From assembly GCA_963787135.1 (NCBI GenBank), contig CAWBBW010000020.1:8453-72452 (forward strand): a stretch of DNA of 64,000 nucleotides, given 5' to 3'. The notes beneath the pieces were generated by a model that made no database searches, had not been told where the DNA came from, and saw only the letters and a program-made list of their open reading frames with translations. The DNA comes from Roseiarcus sp963787135. GTDB lineage: Bacteria > Pseudomonadota > Alphaproteobacteria > Rhizobiales > Beijerinckiaceae. The position numbers and the translations under genes were made by a program. This document shows, piece by piece, positions 52,849-61,480 of the stretch. Positions within the stretch are counted from its first letter, which is position 1. Each line of letters opens with the position of its first letter.

Positions 52849-54372
52849 TCAGGGGCCTTTCACCCGCGGAAAGCGCGCCATCGCCTCGAGGTCGTCTAGG
52901 TCCAGGCTGTTGCGCATATATTGCCGCGAGGCGTCGCGAAACGGCTGGAAGTCCCAGGCGCGGATCTCGCCCTTGGACAAGGCCTGATCAACGAGCCGGC
53001 GGCGCCGCTGGCTTTCCCGGACTTCCGCATCGAGCGCTGCGAGATCCCAGCGGCGCCCGATCTCGGCGCGGAACTCCGCGATCTTGACGGCATGGTCGGG
53101 TGACGCCGCCAGATTGTCGCGCTCGCCGGGATCGCACTCGAGGTCATAGAGTTGGTCGGGATCGGCTGGCGAATCGATGAACTTGAGCGCGCCGCGACGG
53201 ATCATCACGATCGGCGCAATCGCGCCTTCGGCGAGATATTCGCCGATTGCCTCGTCATGGCCGTGGCGGCCGGTGAGATGGGGCGCGAGGCTCCGCCCGT
53301 CGGTCGGCGATCCGAGCGCGGCGGCGTCTCCGCCGGCAAGATCGACAAGCGTCGGCAGAATGTCGAGAAGCGAAACGCTCGCGCTGATGCGGCGCGGCGC
53401 GAAGCGGGCCGGGCTCGCTACCACGAGCGGCACGCGGGATGCGCCTTCGAAAAAACTCATCTTGTACCAGAGACCGCGTTCGCCGAGCATTTCGCCGTGG
53501 TCGCTGGTGAGGATCACGATCGTATCTTCGCCAAGTCCGCTCGACTTCAGCGCCTGCATGAGCCGGCCGAGATTGTCGTCGACGTAGGAGATAGCGCCGA
53601 GATAGGCGTGGCGCGCGGCGCGCACCTGAGCCTCCGTCACCGGCTCGGCGTCCATCGCGCAGACGTGGCGCAGCCGGCGCGAATGCGGATCGAGCAGAGC
53701 GAGCGGAACCGCCGGTCCGGGCAGATCGATGTCCTCGTCGCGATAGAGATCCCAGTAGCGTTGCGGCACGGCGAACGGATCGTGGGGATGGGTGAACGAA
53801 GCGACGAGCAGGAAGGGCCGCCGGTCGTTCGACCGTGCAATATCGAAGATCGCGCGTTCGGAGGAAAAGGCGACCTCGTCGTCGAAGTCGAGCTGGTTGG
53901 TGCGCACGCAGACGCCGGCCTCGGCGACCGAACTCATGTTGTGATACCAGCTCGGCCGCTCGTCCGGCCGGTCCCAGTCCGGCGTCCAGCCATAGTCTGC
54001 CGGGTAGATGTCGGTCGTCAGCCGCTCCTCGAAACCGTGCAGCTGATCGGGGCCGCAGAAGTGCATCTTGCCGGAGAGGATGGTGCGATAGCCTCGAAGC
54101 CTCAGATGATGGGCGAAGGTCGGGATGTCGGCCGAGAACTCCGAAGCGTTGTCGTAGACGCGGGTTCGCGAGGGCAGGCGCCCGGCCATGAACGACGCCC
54201 GCGACGGCGAACACAACGGGCTCGCGCAATAAGCGCTCTCGAACACGACGCCGTTTTTCGCGAGCTCCTGCATGTTCGGCGCTCGCGTCAGCGCATGGCC
54301 ATAGATCGGCAGGAACGCCGGCGCCATCTGATCGGCCATAACGATGAGGATGTTTGGCGCCCCGGCGGTCAT
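52849..54372 (-). CDS. betC: Choline-sulfatase
   Basis: BetC hydrolyses choline-O-sulfate to choline and sulfate. The 507-aa protein has the sulfatase active site CSPSR, with Cys54 to be converted to formylglycine, metal ligands in ILIVMADQM and ILTSDHGEMLGERGLW, and the diagnostic choline-sulfatase C-terminal segment (RRRRLVDQALSKGEIRAWDF, ending RQYMRNSLDLDDLEAMARFP). ATG 54372 overlaps the stop of the upstream binding-protein gene by four bases, so they are coupled. No betABI genes are nearby. Confidence 0.93.
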   Translation of the reverse strand: MTAGAPNILIVMADQMAPAFLPIYGHALTRAPNMQELAKNGVVFESAYCASPLCSPSRASFMAGRLPSRTRVYDNASEFSADIPTFAHHLRLRGYRTILSGKMHFCGPDQLHGFEERLTTDIYPADYGWTPDWDRPDERPSWYHNMSSVAEAGVCVRTNQLDFDDEVAFSSERAIFDIARSNDRRPFLLVASFTHPHDPFAVPQRYWDLYRDEDIDLPGPAVPLALLDPHSRRLRHVCAMDAEPVTEAQVRAARHAYLGAISYVDDNLGRLMQALKSSGLGEDTIVILTSDHGEMLGERGLWYKMSFFEGASRVPLVVASPARFAPRRISASVSLLDILPTLVDLAGGDAAALGSPTDGRSLAPHLTGRHGHDEAIGEYLAEGAIAPIVMIRRGALKFIDSPADPDQLYDLECDPGERDNLAASPDHAVKIAEFRAEIGRRWDLAALDAEVRESQRRRRLVDQALSKGEIRAWDFQPFRDASRQYMRNSLDLDDLEAMARFPRVKGP

Positions 54373-55490
54373 CGCTTCGTCCTTGTCGGTTTGCTGGCGG
54401 GCTTGTTCGCGGTCTTGACCTGCGGCTTGCCTGCGGGCTGCTGCGGAGCGCGCGTTCGCGCCCACTCTCTTTCGATCACCGGGACGAGCTTCGCGTCGTA
54501 GACGCCGACCGGCCATAGCACGCGAAAAGTCTCTGCCGGAGCCGCCGCCTCCGCGCTCGTCAATCCGATTGAAGCGGTCGCCTCGGCGGCGACGCCGGGC
54601 TGCAGAAGAAAGTCGATCAGCGCCGACGCGTCATGCGGATCCGGCGCGTCGCGCGGCTCGGCAAGCGCGGCGATCGCAATCGGGCCGCCCTCCCTCGGCT
54701 CGGCGAAGCGAATGTCCAAGCCGGCGCCGCCCTCGCGGCTGCGGCGGGAAGCTATCCCGGCCTGGGCCGCGCCGCCGAACGTCAGGCAGACCGCGCCGCC
54801 CGCGATGGCGGTGATCGGGTCGCGCGAAATCGGCAGGCGAACCGCCGCGCGGGCGCGGATGATTATGTCGGCCGCCGCCGTCACGTCGCGTTCGCGAAGC
54901 GCCGACGGATTGACGCCCATGAGGCGCCATGCGGCGACGAACGCCTCGTCGCGGGCGTCGGGCAGCGCGACGCCGCAGGGAGCGAGCTTCCGCGCGACCT
55001 CCGGCGCGAGCGCCGCGCCCCATGAATTCGGCGCGCCGCCGAGGAGCGGCGGAGCCTTGCCGAAGTCGTACAGGAGGCCGGTCGCCGACCAGCCCCAGGC
55101 GATCGCGTAGGCGCCGCCCGCGTCGTAGGAAATGAGCTTCGCCGCGACCTGGGGCGCAACCCGCCGCGCGTTTGCAATCTGCGCCTTGTCGATCTTGCGC
55201 AGCTCTCCCCCGGCGATTGCTCGCGCGAGCTCAGGCCCAGGCAGGATGACGACATCGTAAGCCGCGTCCTTCATCATGGAAGGAATGCGCTGAGGATCGC
55301 CATAGGCGTCGTAGGCGACCGCGGCGCCGCTCTCGCGCTCGAAATCCCGCAGGGTCTTGGGCGTGAAGGCGCCGGAAGGGGCAAGCAGGCGCACGATCCT
55401 GTCGGCGGGCTTCGATGGCGGCGCGAAGGGCGAGGTCTCGAGTGCGCTCGCTCCCAGCGCAAGGATCGCGGCGGAAAGAACGCTCAGCAT
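54369..55490 (-). CDS. Periplasmic extracellular solute-binding protein (PotF-like)
   Basis: The 373-aa protein has a signal peptide (MLSVLSAAILALGASA) and the type-II binding fold of the spermidine/putrescine group: VRLLAPSGAFTPKTLRDFER, DVVILPGPELARAI, YAIAWGWSATGLLYDFGK and an INFLLQPGVAAEAT-like C-lobe segment. A basic alanine/lysine-rich tail ends it. Coupling to betC suggests that the ligand is choline sulfate or a related cation. No permease or ATPase genes adjoin, so the transporter partner must be elsewhere. Confidence 0.82.
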   Translation of the reverse strand: MLSVLSAAILALGASALETSPFAPPSKPADRIVRLLAPSGAFTPKTLRDFERESGAAVAYDAYGDPQRIPSMMKDAAYDVVILPGPELARAIAGGELRKIDKAQIANARRVAPQVAAKLISYDAGGAYAIAWGWSATGLLYDFGKAPPLLGGAPNSWGAALAPEVARKLAPCGVALPDARDEAFVAAWRLMGVNPSALRERDVTAAADIIIRARAAVRLPISRDPITAIAGGAVCLTFGGAAQAGIASRRSREGGAGLDIRFAEPREGGPIAIAALAEPRDAPDPHDASALIDFLLQPGVAAEATASIGLTSAEAAAPAETFRVLWPVGVYDAKLVPVIEREWARTRAPQQPAGKPQVKTANKPASKPTRTKR

Positions 55491-55696
55491 ATCGCGGCCG
55501 GCGCCGCTCGAGCGAGGGGCGCCAGCAGGGCGTCGATGTCGCCGATGACCGAATTCATTGCGGGCCGATTGTCTCCGGTCAGAACGAGCCGTCTTGGGTA
55601 GGGGGCGGCCGCCGTGGGGTCAAGCGCGGCAAGGTGGATTGATGAAGAGCCCCGTCCTCGCTAGAGAGCGCGGGCAAGGACGTTGATGACGACGCG

Positions 55697-56956
55697 ATGA
55701 CGACAGCAAATTTCGGCTTTCAGTTCGCCTATCGGCTGACGCCAGATCGCGGGCCGGCGGACGATGTCGTTTCGCAACTGCGGATCGACGGCCTGGTCTC
55801 GAGTCAGACCGTGCTGCTGCCCTATTCGGTCGGGCTTCACTATGTCGTCGTGCCGACCGGGTCGGGCGCCGTTGCGATCGCAAGCAAGGACTTTCGCGCC
55901 GAGAGGCTTGGGCTCTTTCCGTCGCTATGGGCGCGGCTGCGCCTGGCGCTGCTGTTCAAAAAGAAGAAATACCTGAAGTACGACGAGTTTTCTCTTTTTT
56001 CAGTCGGGGCGAAACGCGAGCGCAAGCACTTCACACGCTTCAACCAGGATACGAAGAACATTGGAGTCGTGATCGACGGCGACCTCGTCGCCAACCATCC
56101 GGAACTTCTCTACGGGTGGAAAGGTCAGCAGAGCGCGCAGGGCGGAATAGTTGGTCATTCGGGGCCGAATCCGGTCGCGATCGTCGTGCATATCTACTAC
56201 GAGGACACTTGGCAGGACATATCGGGGGCGCTCGCAAGTCTGACCGTGCCCTTCGATCTGATCGTGACCACCGTCCCCGGCCGTGAGCGGCTCACCGACG
56301 CCATTCGCCGTGATTTTCCTCATGCAGAGATCGAGCAAATGGAGAACCGTGGCCGTGACGTACGCCCATTTCTTGTCTTGCTGGAACGTGGCCGGCTCGA
56401 TCGCTACCGTTACGTCTGCAAGGTTCACGGCAAGAAATCGTACGACGGAGGGCGGAAGTCCTACATGGGCGCAATTTGGCGCCGACGACTGCTGTTCGAT
56501 CTCTTTGGGGCGCCAGGGATTGCAAACATCATCGTGGACACATTCGAACGCAATTCCTCCATCGGGATGATCGGTCCGCGCGCTTTTCGCTTGCCGCGCG
56601 ACACCTATTCGGAGGAGCTCTCCTGGTCGGCCAACCGTCCCTTGACGCTGGAGCTCGCCGAAAGAATGGGTATCGCCTCCGACCAGTTCCGACTCGACTT
56701 CTTCGGTGGAACAATGTTCTGGGTTCGTCCCGAGGCGCTCAAGCCCCTGCGAGACCTGCATCTTTCTTCGGCCCTTCCGGAGGAGCAGGGGCTGCTAGAC
56801 GGCGGATTGGCGCACGCAATTGAACGCATATTTTCGACGTCGGTCGTAGCGGCTGGGTATAAGCTGGCCAGCAGCGACGCCTCTGGAGTCTCCGACGGTG
56901 ATCGCCCTCGCGTCGCGCTCGATTCGGCGATGGGCCTCGAGCGTCCCGACCTCTGA
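55697..56956 (+). CDS. RgpF-like (rhamnan synthesis F family) protein
   Basis: The 419-aa protein belongs to PF05045, glycan-synthesis proteins associated with surface polysaccharides. Features are PVAIVVHIYYEDTWQDISGA, a middle with ENRGRDVRPFLVLLERG and KVHGKKSYDGG, and a C-terminal FFGGTMFWVRPEALKPLRDL then LDGGLAHAIERIFSTSVVAA. The first 110 residues are not typical of the family and may be a separate domain. It stands alone, with no transferase or export genes adjoining, and is followed by a second partial copy of its own tail. Confidence 0.85.
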   Translation: MTTANFGFQFAYRLTPDRGPADDVVSQLRIDGLVSSQTVLLPYSVGLHYVVVPTGSGAVAIASKDFRAERLGLFPSLWARLRLALLFKKKKYLKYDEFSLFSVGAKRERKHFTRFNQDTKNIGVVIDGDLVANHPELLYGWKGQQSAQGGIVGHSGPNPVAIVVHIYYEDTWQDISGALASLTVPFDLIVTTVPGRERLTDAIRRDFPHAEIEQMENRGRDVRPFLVLLERGRLDRYRYVCKVHGKKSYDGGRKSYMGAIWRRRLLFDLFGAPGIANIIVDTFERNSSIGMIGPRAFRLPRDTYSEELSWSANRPLTLELAERMGIASDQFRLDFFGGTMFWVRPEALKPLRDLHLSSALPEEQGLLDGGLAHAIERIFSTSVVAAGYKLASSDASGVSDGDRPRVALDSAMGLERPDL

Positions 56957-56974
56957 GCAGACCGACACAAAAGT

Positions 56975-57249
56975 CGTCTCAACCTTGGCCGCTGGTTCTC
57001 GAACTTGCGGCGCGTATGGGCGTTCCGGCGGAACGGTTCCGGCTGGATTTCTTCGGAGGGACGATGTTCTGGGTCCGGCCGGAGGCGCTGCGCCCACTGC
57101 GGGAGCTCCGCCTCGCCGACGCCTTTCCGGAGGAGAAAGGGCTGCTCGACGGCGGACTTGAGCACGCAATTGAGCGTCTGTTCGCGACGTCGGTCATAGC
57201 GGCGGGGTACAAGCTCGTTAATGGCGACGGGCCTGCGGCTATGAGATAG
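56975..57249 (+). pseudogene. Partial duplicate of the RgpF-like C-terminus
   Basis: From about 56980 the sequence reads PLVLELAARMGVPAERFRLD then FFGGTMFWVRPEALRPLREL, and LDGGLEHAIERLFATSVIAA, closely matching residues 320-400 of the preceding gene with scattered changes. Only this tail is present, beginning 20 bases after the first gene's stop. ATG 57016 would give 77 residues. It looks like the end of a paralogue left after recombination between two tandem rgpF-like genes. Confidence 0.75.
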
Positions 57250-57498
57250 GAAGGCCTCGCCAAGGCGCGCAACGAGGCCACCCCGGTTCAGCCCGGGTGA
57301 CGTGCCGGCCGGCGAAAGTCCTCGCCACGGTGTGGTTAGCGGGTCATCAACACTTTTTGATGGCCGCCCGAACGATCGATTCCATCGCCAATGGCCCGAC
57401 GCTTTTTGAAGCCAACGGACTGCGCCGACGACCTCAATAGGCGTGGGACACGGGGTTTCGGCAAAGCTCAAAGCGAGAGGCTCCTCGTCAATTTCTCG

Positions 57499-57632
57499 GT
57501 TATCTCATTGATATTGTTAGCTAACTAGCGTATCATTTCCAGTTTAAAAGGATTAAGCCAAACCCGTCTTTTGCGACGAGTTCGGACCGTTCTGAATTTT
57601 GCTGTATCATGGTCATACTTTGGCGACGTCAT
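57499..57632 (+). repeat. Intergenic direct repeat, unit A
   Basis: It aligns along its whole length with unit B at 57821-57951. Shared blocks include ttctgaattttgctgtatcat/ctgctgaattttgccgtatcat-type cores and ggtcata.tttggcga.gtcat. It is followed by two tandem copies of gtcattcccataatt (57628-57642 and 57650-57664). No open frame was found in the 975 bases between 57250 and 58226. Confidence 0.75.
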
Positions 57633-57820
57633 TCCCATAATTGAGCATAGTCATTCCCATAATTCATGTGTCAGGGTCGATCGTTCGGGGAATCCCTCGA
57701 GGAGCGACGCGAGGGTCGCCCGAGCAATCGGCGCGGTCCGAGTGAGCTGATGGTTTTTGCCAATCGAACGGGCCAGCGGCCAAGCCTAAAAGCGGCAGTC
57801 TTTCGTCAGTCAGGGTCGCA

Positions 57821-57951
57821 GTTATCTTATTGACATTGCTAGTGAAATATATAAGATGTCCAATTCTGAGGATGAACAAACCCAGTCCTTTAGCGAAAAG
57901 CCGAACCCTGCTGAATTTTGCCGTATCATGGTCATACCTTGGCGATGTCAT
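57821..57951 (+). repeat. Intergenic direct repeat, unit B
   Basis: This is a diverged copy of unit A about 320 bases downstream. It begins gttatcttattgacattgct (unit A: gttatctcattgatattgtt) and ends with tggcgatgtcat. After it, tcggatcgttctgggaatcc again matches the stretch after unit A. AT-rich, no gene; it could contain a promoter (TTGACA at 57830). Confidence 0.75.
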
Positions 57952-58226
57952 ACTCAAAATTGAGTTGTCATGGTCGGATCGTTCTGGGAATCCGTCGAAG
58001 CGCGGCTTCTGGGCGGTTTTTTGCCGCCGGCGCCCACGGCAGCGACAGGTCTGGAGCCCGATAGCGTCGCTCGAGGTGTCTCATTGTGTCGCTGCGGTGT
58101 CGCTAGGGACAAAAGACTGTCGCCCAAGGAGAAGAGACGGTAAAAATCGCCCGAGATCTTTCACTGACCAAAGAGAGACAATCCGACCTGGGTGCTCGCT
58201 ATCGTGGCGGGAACGCGACGGCGACG

Positions 58227-59063
58227 CTATCGGATTTCTACGGCGTTAGGGCGCTTCCTCAGCGCCTTGGGTTTTTGAAAGGGGGGAATTGTCCGTTCGT
58301 GGACAATCCCCTTGGCGCGGCAGGCGACCGCAAAGGGGTGAGGACCGACCGCCGCCATGTCTTCATTGATCGTAGCTCTCCAGTCGGTGAACGTCGGACG
58401 GATATCCGTGGTGACGGCGATGATCTTTTGCGGAAATTCCGCAACCAAATGGTTGAGAAACGCCGCCGCGTTTTCGGGCGTAGCTCCGGCGACCTCCGCA
58501 TAAAGGTGTTTGGTGAGCTCCTCCACGGCGAGGAAGACCGGATAAACCACGCCGAAGCTGCCATCGGGGAAGGCAACTTCGTTGGCGGTGATTTCGAAGC
58601 AATAGGGCCCCGCCAGACTTGCGCTGGTGAGGGGCGGACACTTGGCGGTCGGCCCGATTTTGCTGAGCCCATAGCGCTTCAGGCATTGATAGAGCGCAGA
58701 CCGGCTCAGCTTGGGCGTTAGACGTCTGAGTCTCTCAAGCGAGTCATCGAGCGAGAGGCGGGTGCGCCCGCGGTAGGCGAGAATGATCGCTTCGTCCTTG
58801 AGCGTGAGAAATTTTGAACCGGGATTTTTCGGACCCATTCGCTCGTCGAATACCGTGTCGCGCGCCTTCCATTTGGCGATCGTCTTGCGATTGAAGCCAT
58901 ACCGTCTGGCGAGATCGGTGTTTTTCTCGTCGCTCGCCTGGATCGACCGCCGCACGCTTGGGGTCGTCCTCGCAGACCCGTGCGTTCGTCTTGGCGGCTC
59001 TCGTTCCCGTTCCCGTTTTCGTTCCCGTTCCCGTTCCCGTTCCTCTTCTCCATCTCGTCCCAT
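58227..59063 (-). pseudogene. IS481-family transposase, C-terminally truncated
   Basis: The frame holds the IS481 N-terminal helix-turn-helix (SVRRSIQASDEKNTDLARRY, then GFNRKTIAKWKAR), the linker RTRLSLDDSLERLRRLTPKL and the start of the rve catalytic core (GPYCFEITANEVAF, VVYPVFLAVEELTKHLYAEV). The second acidic motif is altered (TTDIRPTFTDW in place of TDNG..FT), and the last third with the catalytic Glu is missing. The end reads PFQKPKALRKRPNAVEIR. N-terminally the frame runs through a hexanucleotide repeat (59002-59043) giving alternating Glu-Arg. ATG 59063 is the nearest start. Element ends not found. Confidence 0.8.
59002..59043. repeat. Hexanucleotide tandem repeat (cgttcc x7)
   Basis: Seven consecutive units, six exact cgttcc and one cgtttt, lie at the 5' end of the IS481 frame. 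On the coding strand they encode alternating Glu and Arg. Because the unit is a multiple of three, gain or loss of units would not shift the frame. Confidence 0.9.
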
Positions 59064-59409
59064 TGGCGTCCCCCCAGACCGGCCTCCTGAGCGGCAGCCG
59101 CGCGGGCGGCGCAAGCCCTCATTGGTCCGCCCGGCCGGTAAGGCGGCTCTGGGCCGGATCATCTCTGAAGCGAGCTGAGCCTTCGTTAACGCCGCGCGAG
59201 CCGCGTGTCGTACGAGCTCCGCTCGCCCATTGGAAGTCCGCTTGGGAATGCCCGTTGGCCGCCGATCGTCGGGCGGCGGGCGGGCGAAGGCGCGCAGAGT
59301 TTGGTTTGGAGCTCAAGCATTGTTGATGGTTTACTGTCGGTATTGTGAATAGAGTTGATCGCTTATTGGTCGCCTCCGTCAAAATAATGGCTGAAAGGTC
59401 GCATTCTTC

Positions 59410-59437
59410 TTTACAAAGGCCAGGCTTTTGCTATAGT
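59410..59437 (+). promoter_or_regulatory. Promoter of the recombination operon
   Basis: TTTACA (59410-59415) and TATAGT (59432-59437) are 16 bases apart in an AT-rich stretch, about 30 bases before the first start codon. GAGGA (59459-59463) is the ribosome site for GTG 59468. Confidence 0.55.
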
Positions 59438-59467
59438 ATATTTCTAGCATAATCTATTGAGGACAGA

Positions 59468-60652
59468 GTGGGCACTCTCAGCAAGACGCTCTTCCAACCC
59501 GACTTCAGCTCCGTCGGTTGCGCTCTCGACGCCGTCGAGCCGCTGCCCTGCGACCGGTGGCTGGCGGCAAGCGCGCTGCAGAAGGCGATCCGGCGGGGAG
59601 ACGCCCTGACCGCAGGGCGGGCGGTCAGGACCCTCTATCAATATGATCCGCGCTCCGCCTGGCGCCGGTTGCTCGTCATCGCCTACGAGGACATCGGCGT
59701 CGGCGCCCTCGACGCGGTGGTCACAACGACAGCGCGCGGCGCGAAAGCCCGCCGCGAGGCGGGTGGGGACGAAGCCGCCGCTCTTCAAACATCTCAGATG
59801 CTCGCCACGGCCGCCAAGGACCGCAGCGCCGACCTCATGTTCGCCATCGTGCTGCATCACCCAGCCCTTAAGAGCGCGCGATCGAGGCTCCGATCGGTCT
59901 CGGTCGATCGGCGGCTCGAATGGGTCGCGGATCCGACCCTATCGTGCTGCGAGCGCGCGCTCGCCGCTTGGCATTCTTCCGGGGTCGAGGAACGGGGAGA
60001 ACCCCGCGTCGGTCCCGGCGATCTTGGCCGCCTGATGCGGACCTATGCGGTGCTTGGCGTTCCCGAGCCGCTGCTCGAGGTCGTCAGGCTCGCGCTGAAG
60101 AAAACACGTGCACCGTTCGTTTTGATGCTGCCCTTGCTTTGGCTCGAGGCCGCCGAGGGCGAAATTGAACTCGTTGACTCTCTGCTCCCGCCGTCAGGTC
60201 TGATCAATGGCGTCCCGCTCTGCGCCATTGACAAGCACACCCGTCTCGGGCGGCAGGCCATTGGACGGTTTGCTCGAGAGAACGCCGAGATCGCCCAGTT
60301 TCTGAAGAAGCACGCGCGGGGCTCCCGCGACGCGGCGCTCGGCATGGCGGTCTTCTACGCCGACGGCGCGCTGACCCGGCCAACTCTGCAATGGCGACAA
60401 TCGGCAGAGTTCACGGCCGCCGGCGTCGCCGCCGATTTCCATAAGGTCAAGGTCGGCGCGAGCGTCGGCGTCGAATTGGTTGAGCTTGTGACCGCGCACA
60501 TCGCCGATCTCGACGCGATCCGTCTCCAAATGCTGAGCCGGGCTTTGGCGCCGAGCCGCGCCCTGCAGCCCCAAACTGACCAAGCAGGTCGTCGCGGTCT
60601 TGGCGGCGACGATGCGGAGAACTTGGAGAACTCACCGGAGGACATGGGATGA
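59468..60652 (+). CDS. Hypothetical protein with a RarA/MgsA C-terminal-like region
   Basis: The 394-aa protein begins at GTG 59468. Residues about 35-70 (SALQKAIRRGDALTAGRAVR with WRRLLVIAYEDIG) resemble the C-terminal tetramerisation region of RarA/MgsA, the replication-fork AAA+ protein, but there is no ATPase domain. The rest is alpha-helical and unrecognised. The stop overlaps the next gene's start by four bases (atga), so it is coupled to the YqaJ nuclease and ERF annealing protein. A helper or loader role in recombination is inferred. The RarA resemblance is short and should be treated as tentative. Confidence 0.65.
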   Translation: MGTLSKTLFQPDFSSVGCALDAVEPLPCDRWLAASALQKAIRRGDALTAGRAVRTLYQYDPRSAWRRLLVIAYEDIGVGALDAVVTTTARGAKARREAGGDEAAALQTSQMLATAAKDRSADLMFAIVLHHPALKSARSRLRSVSVDRRLEWVADPTLSCCERALAAWHSSGVEERGEPRVGPGDLGRLMRTYAVLGVPEPLLEVVRLALKKTRAPFVLMLPLLWLEAAEGEIELVDSLLPPSGLINGVPLCAIDKHTRLGRQAIGRFARENAEIAQFLKKHARGSRDAALGMAVFYADGALTRPTLQWRQSAEFTAAGVAADFHKVKVGASVGVELVELVTAHIADLDAIRLQMLSRALAPSRALQPQTDQAGRRGLGGDDAENLENSPEDMG

Positions 60653-61480
60653 GTGGGAACTCGGACAAGGCCCGGAACGATCGCCGCGGCTTCATCGGCG
60701 GGTCGGACGCCAGGATCATCATGAGCCCCGATGCGGCGGCGCTGATCCGGCTCTGGAAGGAAAAGCGCGGCGAGGCCGAACCGCAGGACCTGTCAGAAAA
60801 TCTCGTTGTCCAACTGGGCGTCGCCACCGAGACGCTGAACCAGACCTGGTACGAGCGCAACACGGGACGGGCGGTGACCGACGTCCAGCGTTGGGTTCGG
60901 CATCCGGTGCATCGATATCTGGCGGCGACCCTGGACGGGTTCGTCAACGATCTCGACGCGGTGTTCGAGGCCAAGTTCATGCTGCCCTGGTCGTTCTCCG
61001 AAGAGGCGGCGGCCGAAAAGCACATGGCCCAGCTTCAGCACAACATGTGGGTGACCAACGCCCGCTCGTCGGTCCTCTCGATCATCACCGGAGGCGGCAA
61101 ATGGATCGAGATAACCATCCCAGCCGACGCGCTCTACCAGCACTTTCTGGTCACGGCTGAGCGCCGGTTCTGGCGCTGCGTCCAGACTGGTCAAACGCCG
61201 AGCCCTTATGGGATCGAGCCTCCTCGGCCACGAATTGAAGGCGTCCGCATCGTCGACATGAGCGAGTTCGAACTCTTGGGCCGAGTTCGCAGGGCTCTTC
61301 TGCGCCACCCGCTCGGCCTTTCTCGACCACGAGCGAGCCAAGATCGAACTCAAGGCCCTGATGCCAGAGGATGCGAAGGAAGCCTCCGGCCATGGTGTCC
61401 GGGCCAAGCGCTCGAAGTCAGGCGCGGTCAGCTTTGATCTTCTCGACCAGGAAGGGGAGGGGAGCCATGCAGCGGTCTAG
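60649..61480 (+). pseudogene. YqaJ-family viral-type exonuclease, frameshifted near its C-terminus
   Basis: This lambda-exonuclease-like PD-(D/E)XK nuclease would resect double-strand ends. Visible are FIGGSDARIIMS at the N-terminus, LGVATETLNQTWYERNTG (Glu), RYLAATLDGFVNDLDAVFEA then KFMLPW (catalytic D..E.K) and HMAQLQHNMWVTNARSSVLS. Near 61268 (gagttcgaactcttgg) the frame shifts by one base, and the expected tail SWAEFAGLFCATRSAFLDHE through SGAVSFDLLDQEGEGSHAAV ends at 61480. The unshifted frame stops at 61437. The catalytic core is intact in either case, so function may persist. Confidence 0.85.

Noticed and set aside
53152..54501. 449-codon plus-strand frame opposite betC
   Set aside because: Arginine/glutamate-rich antisense shadow; the sulfatase on the minus strand explains the region fully.
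59002..59043. CRISPR-like array
   Set aside because: Contiguous hexanucleotide units with no spacers; a simple tandem repeat.
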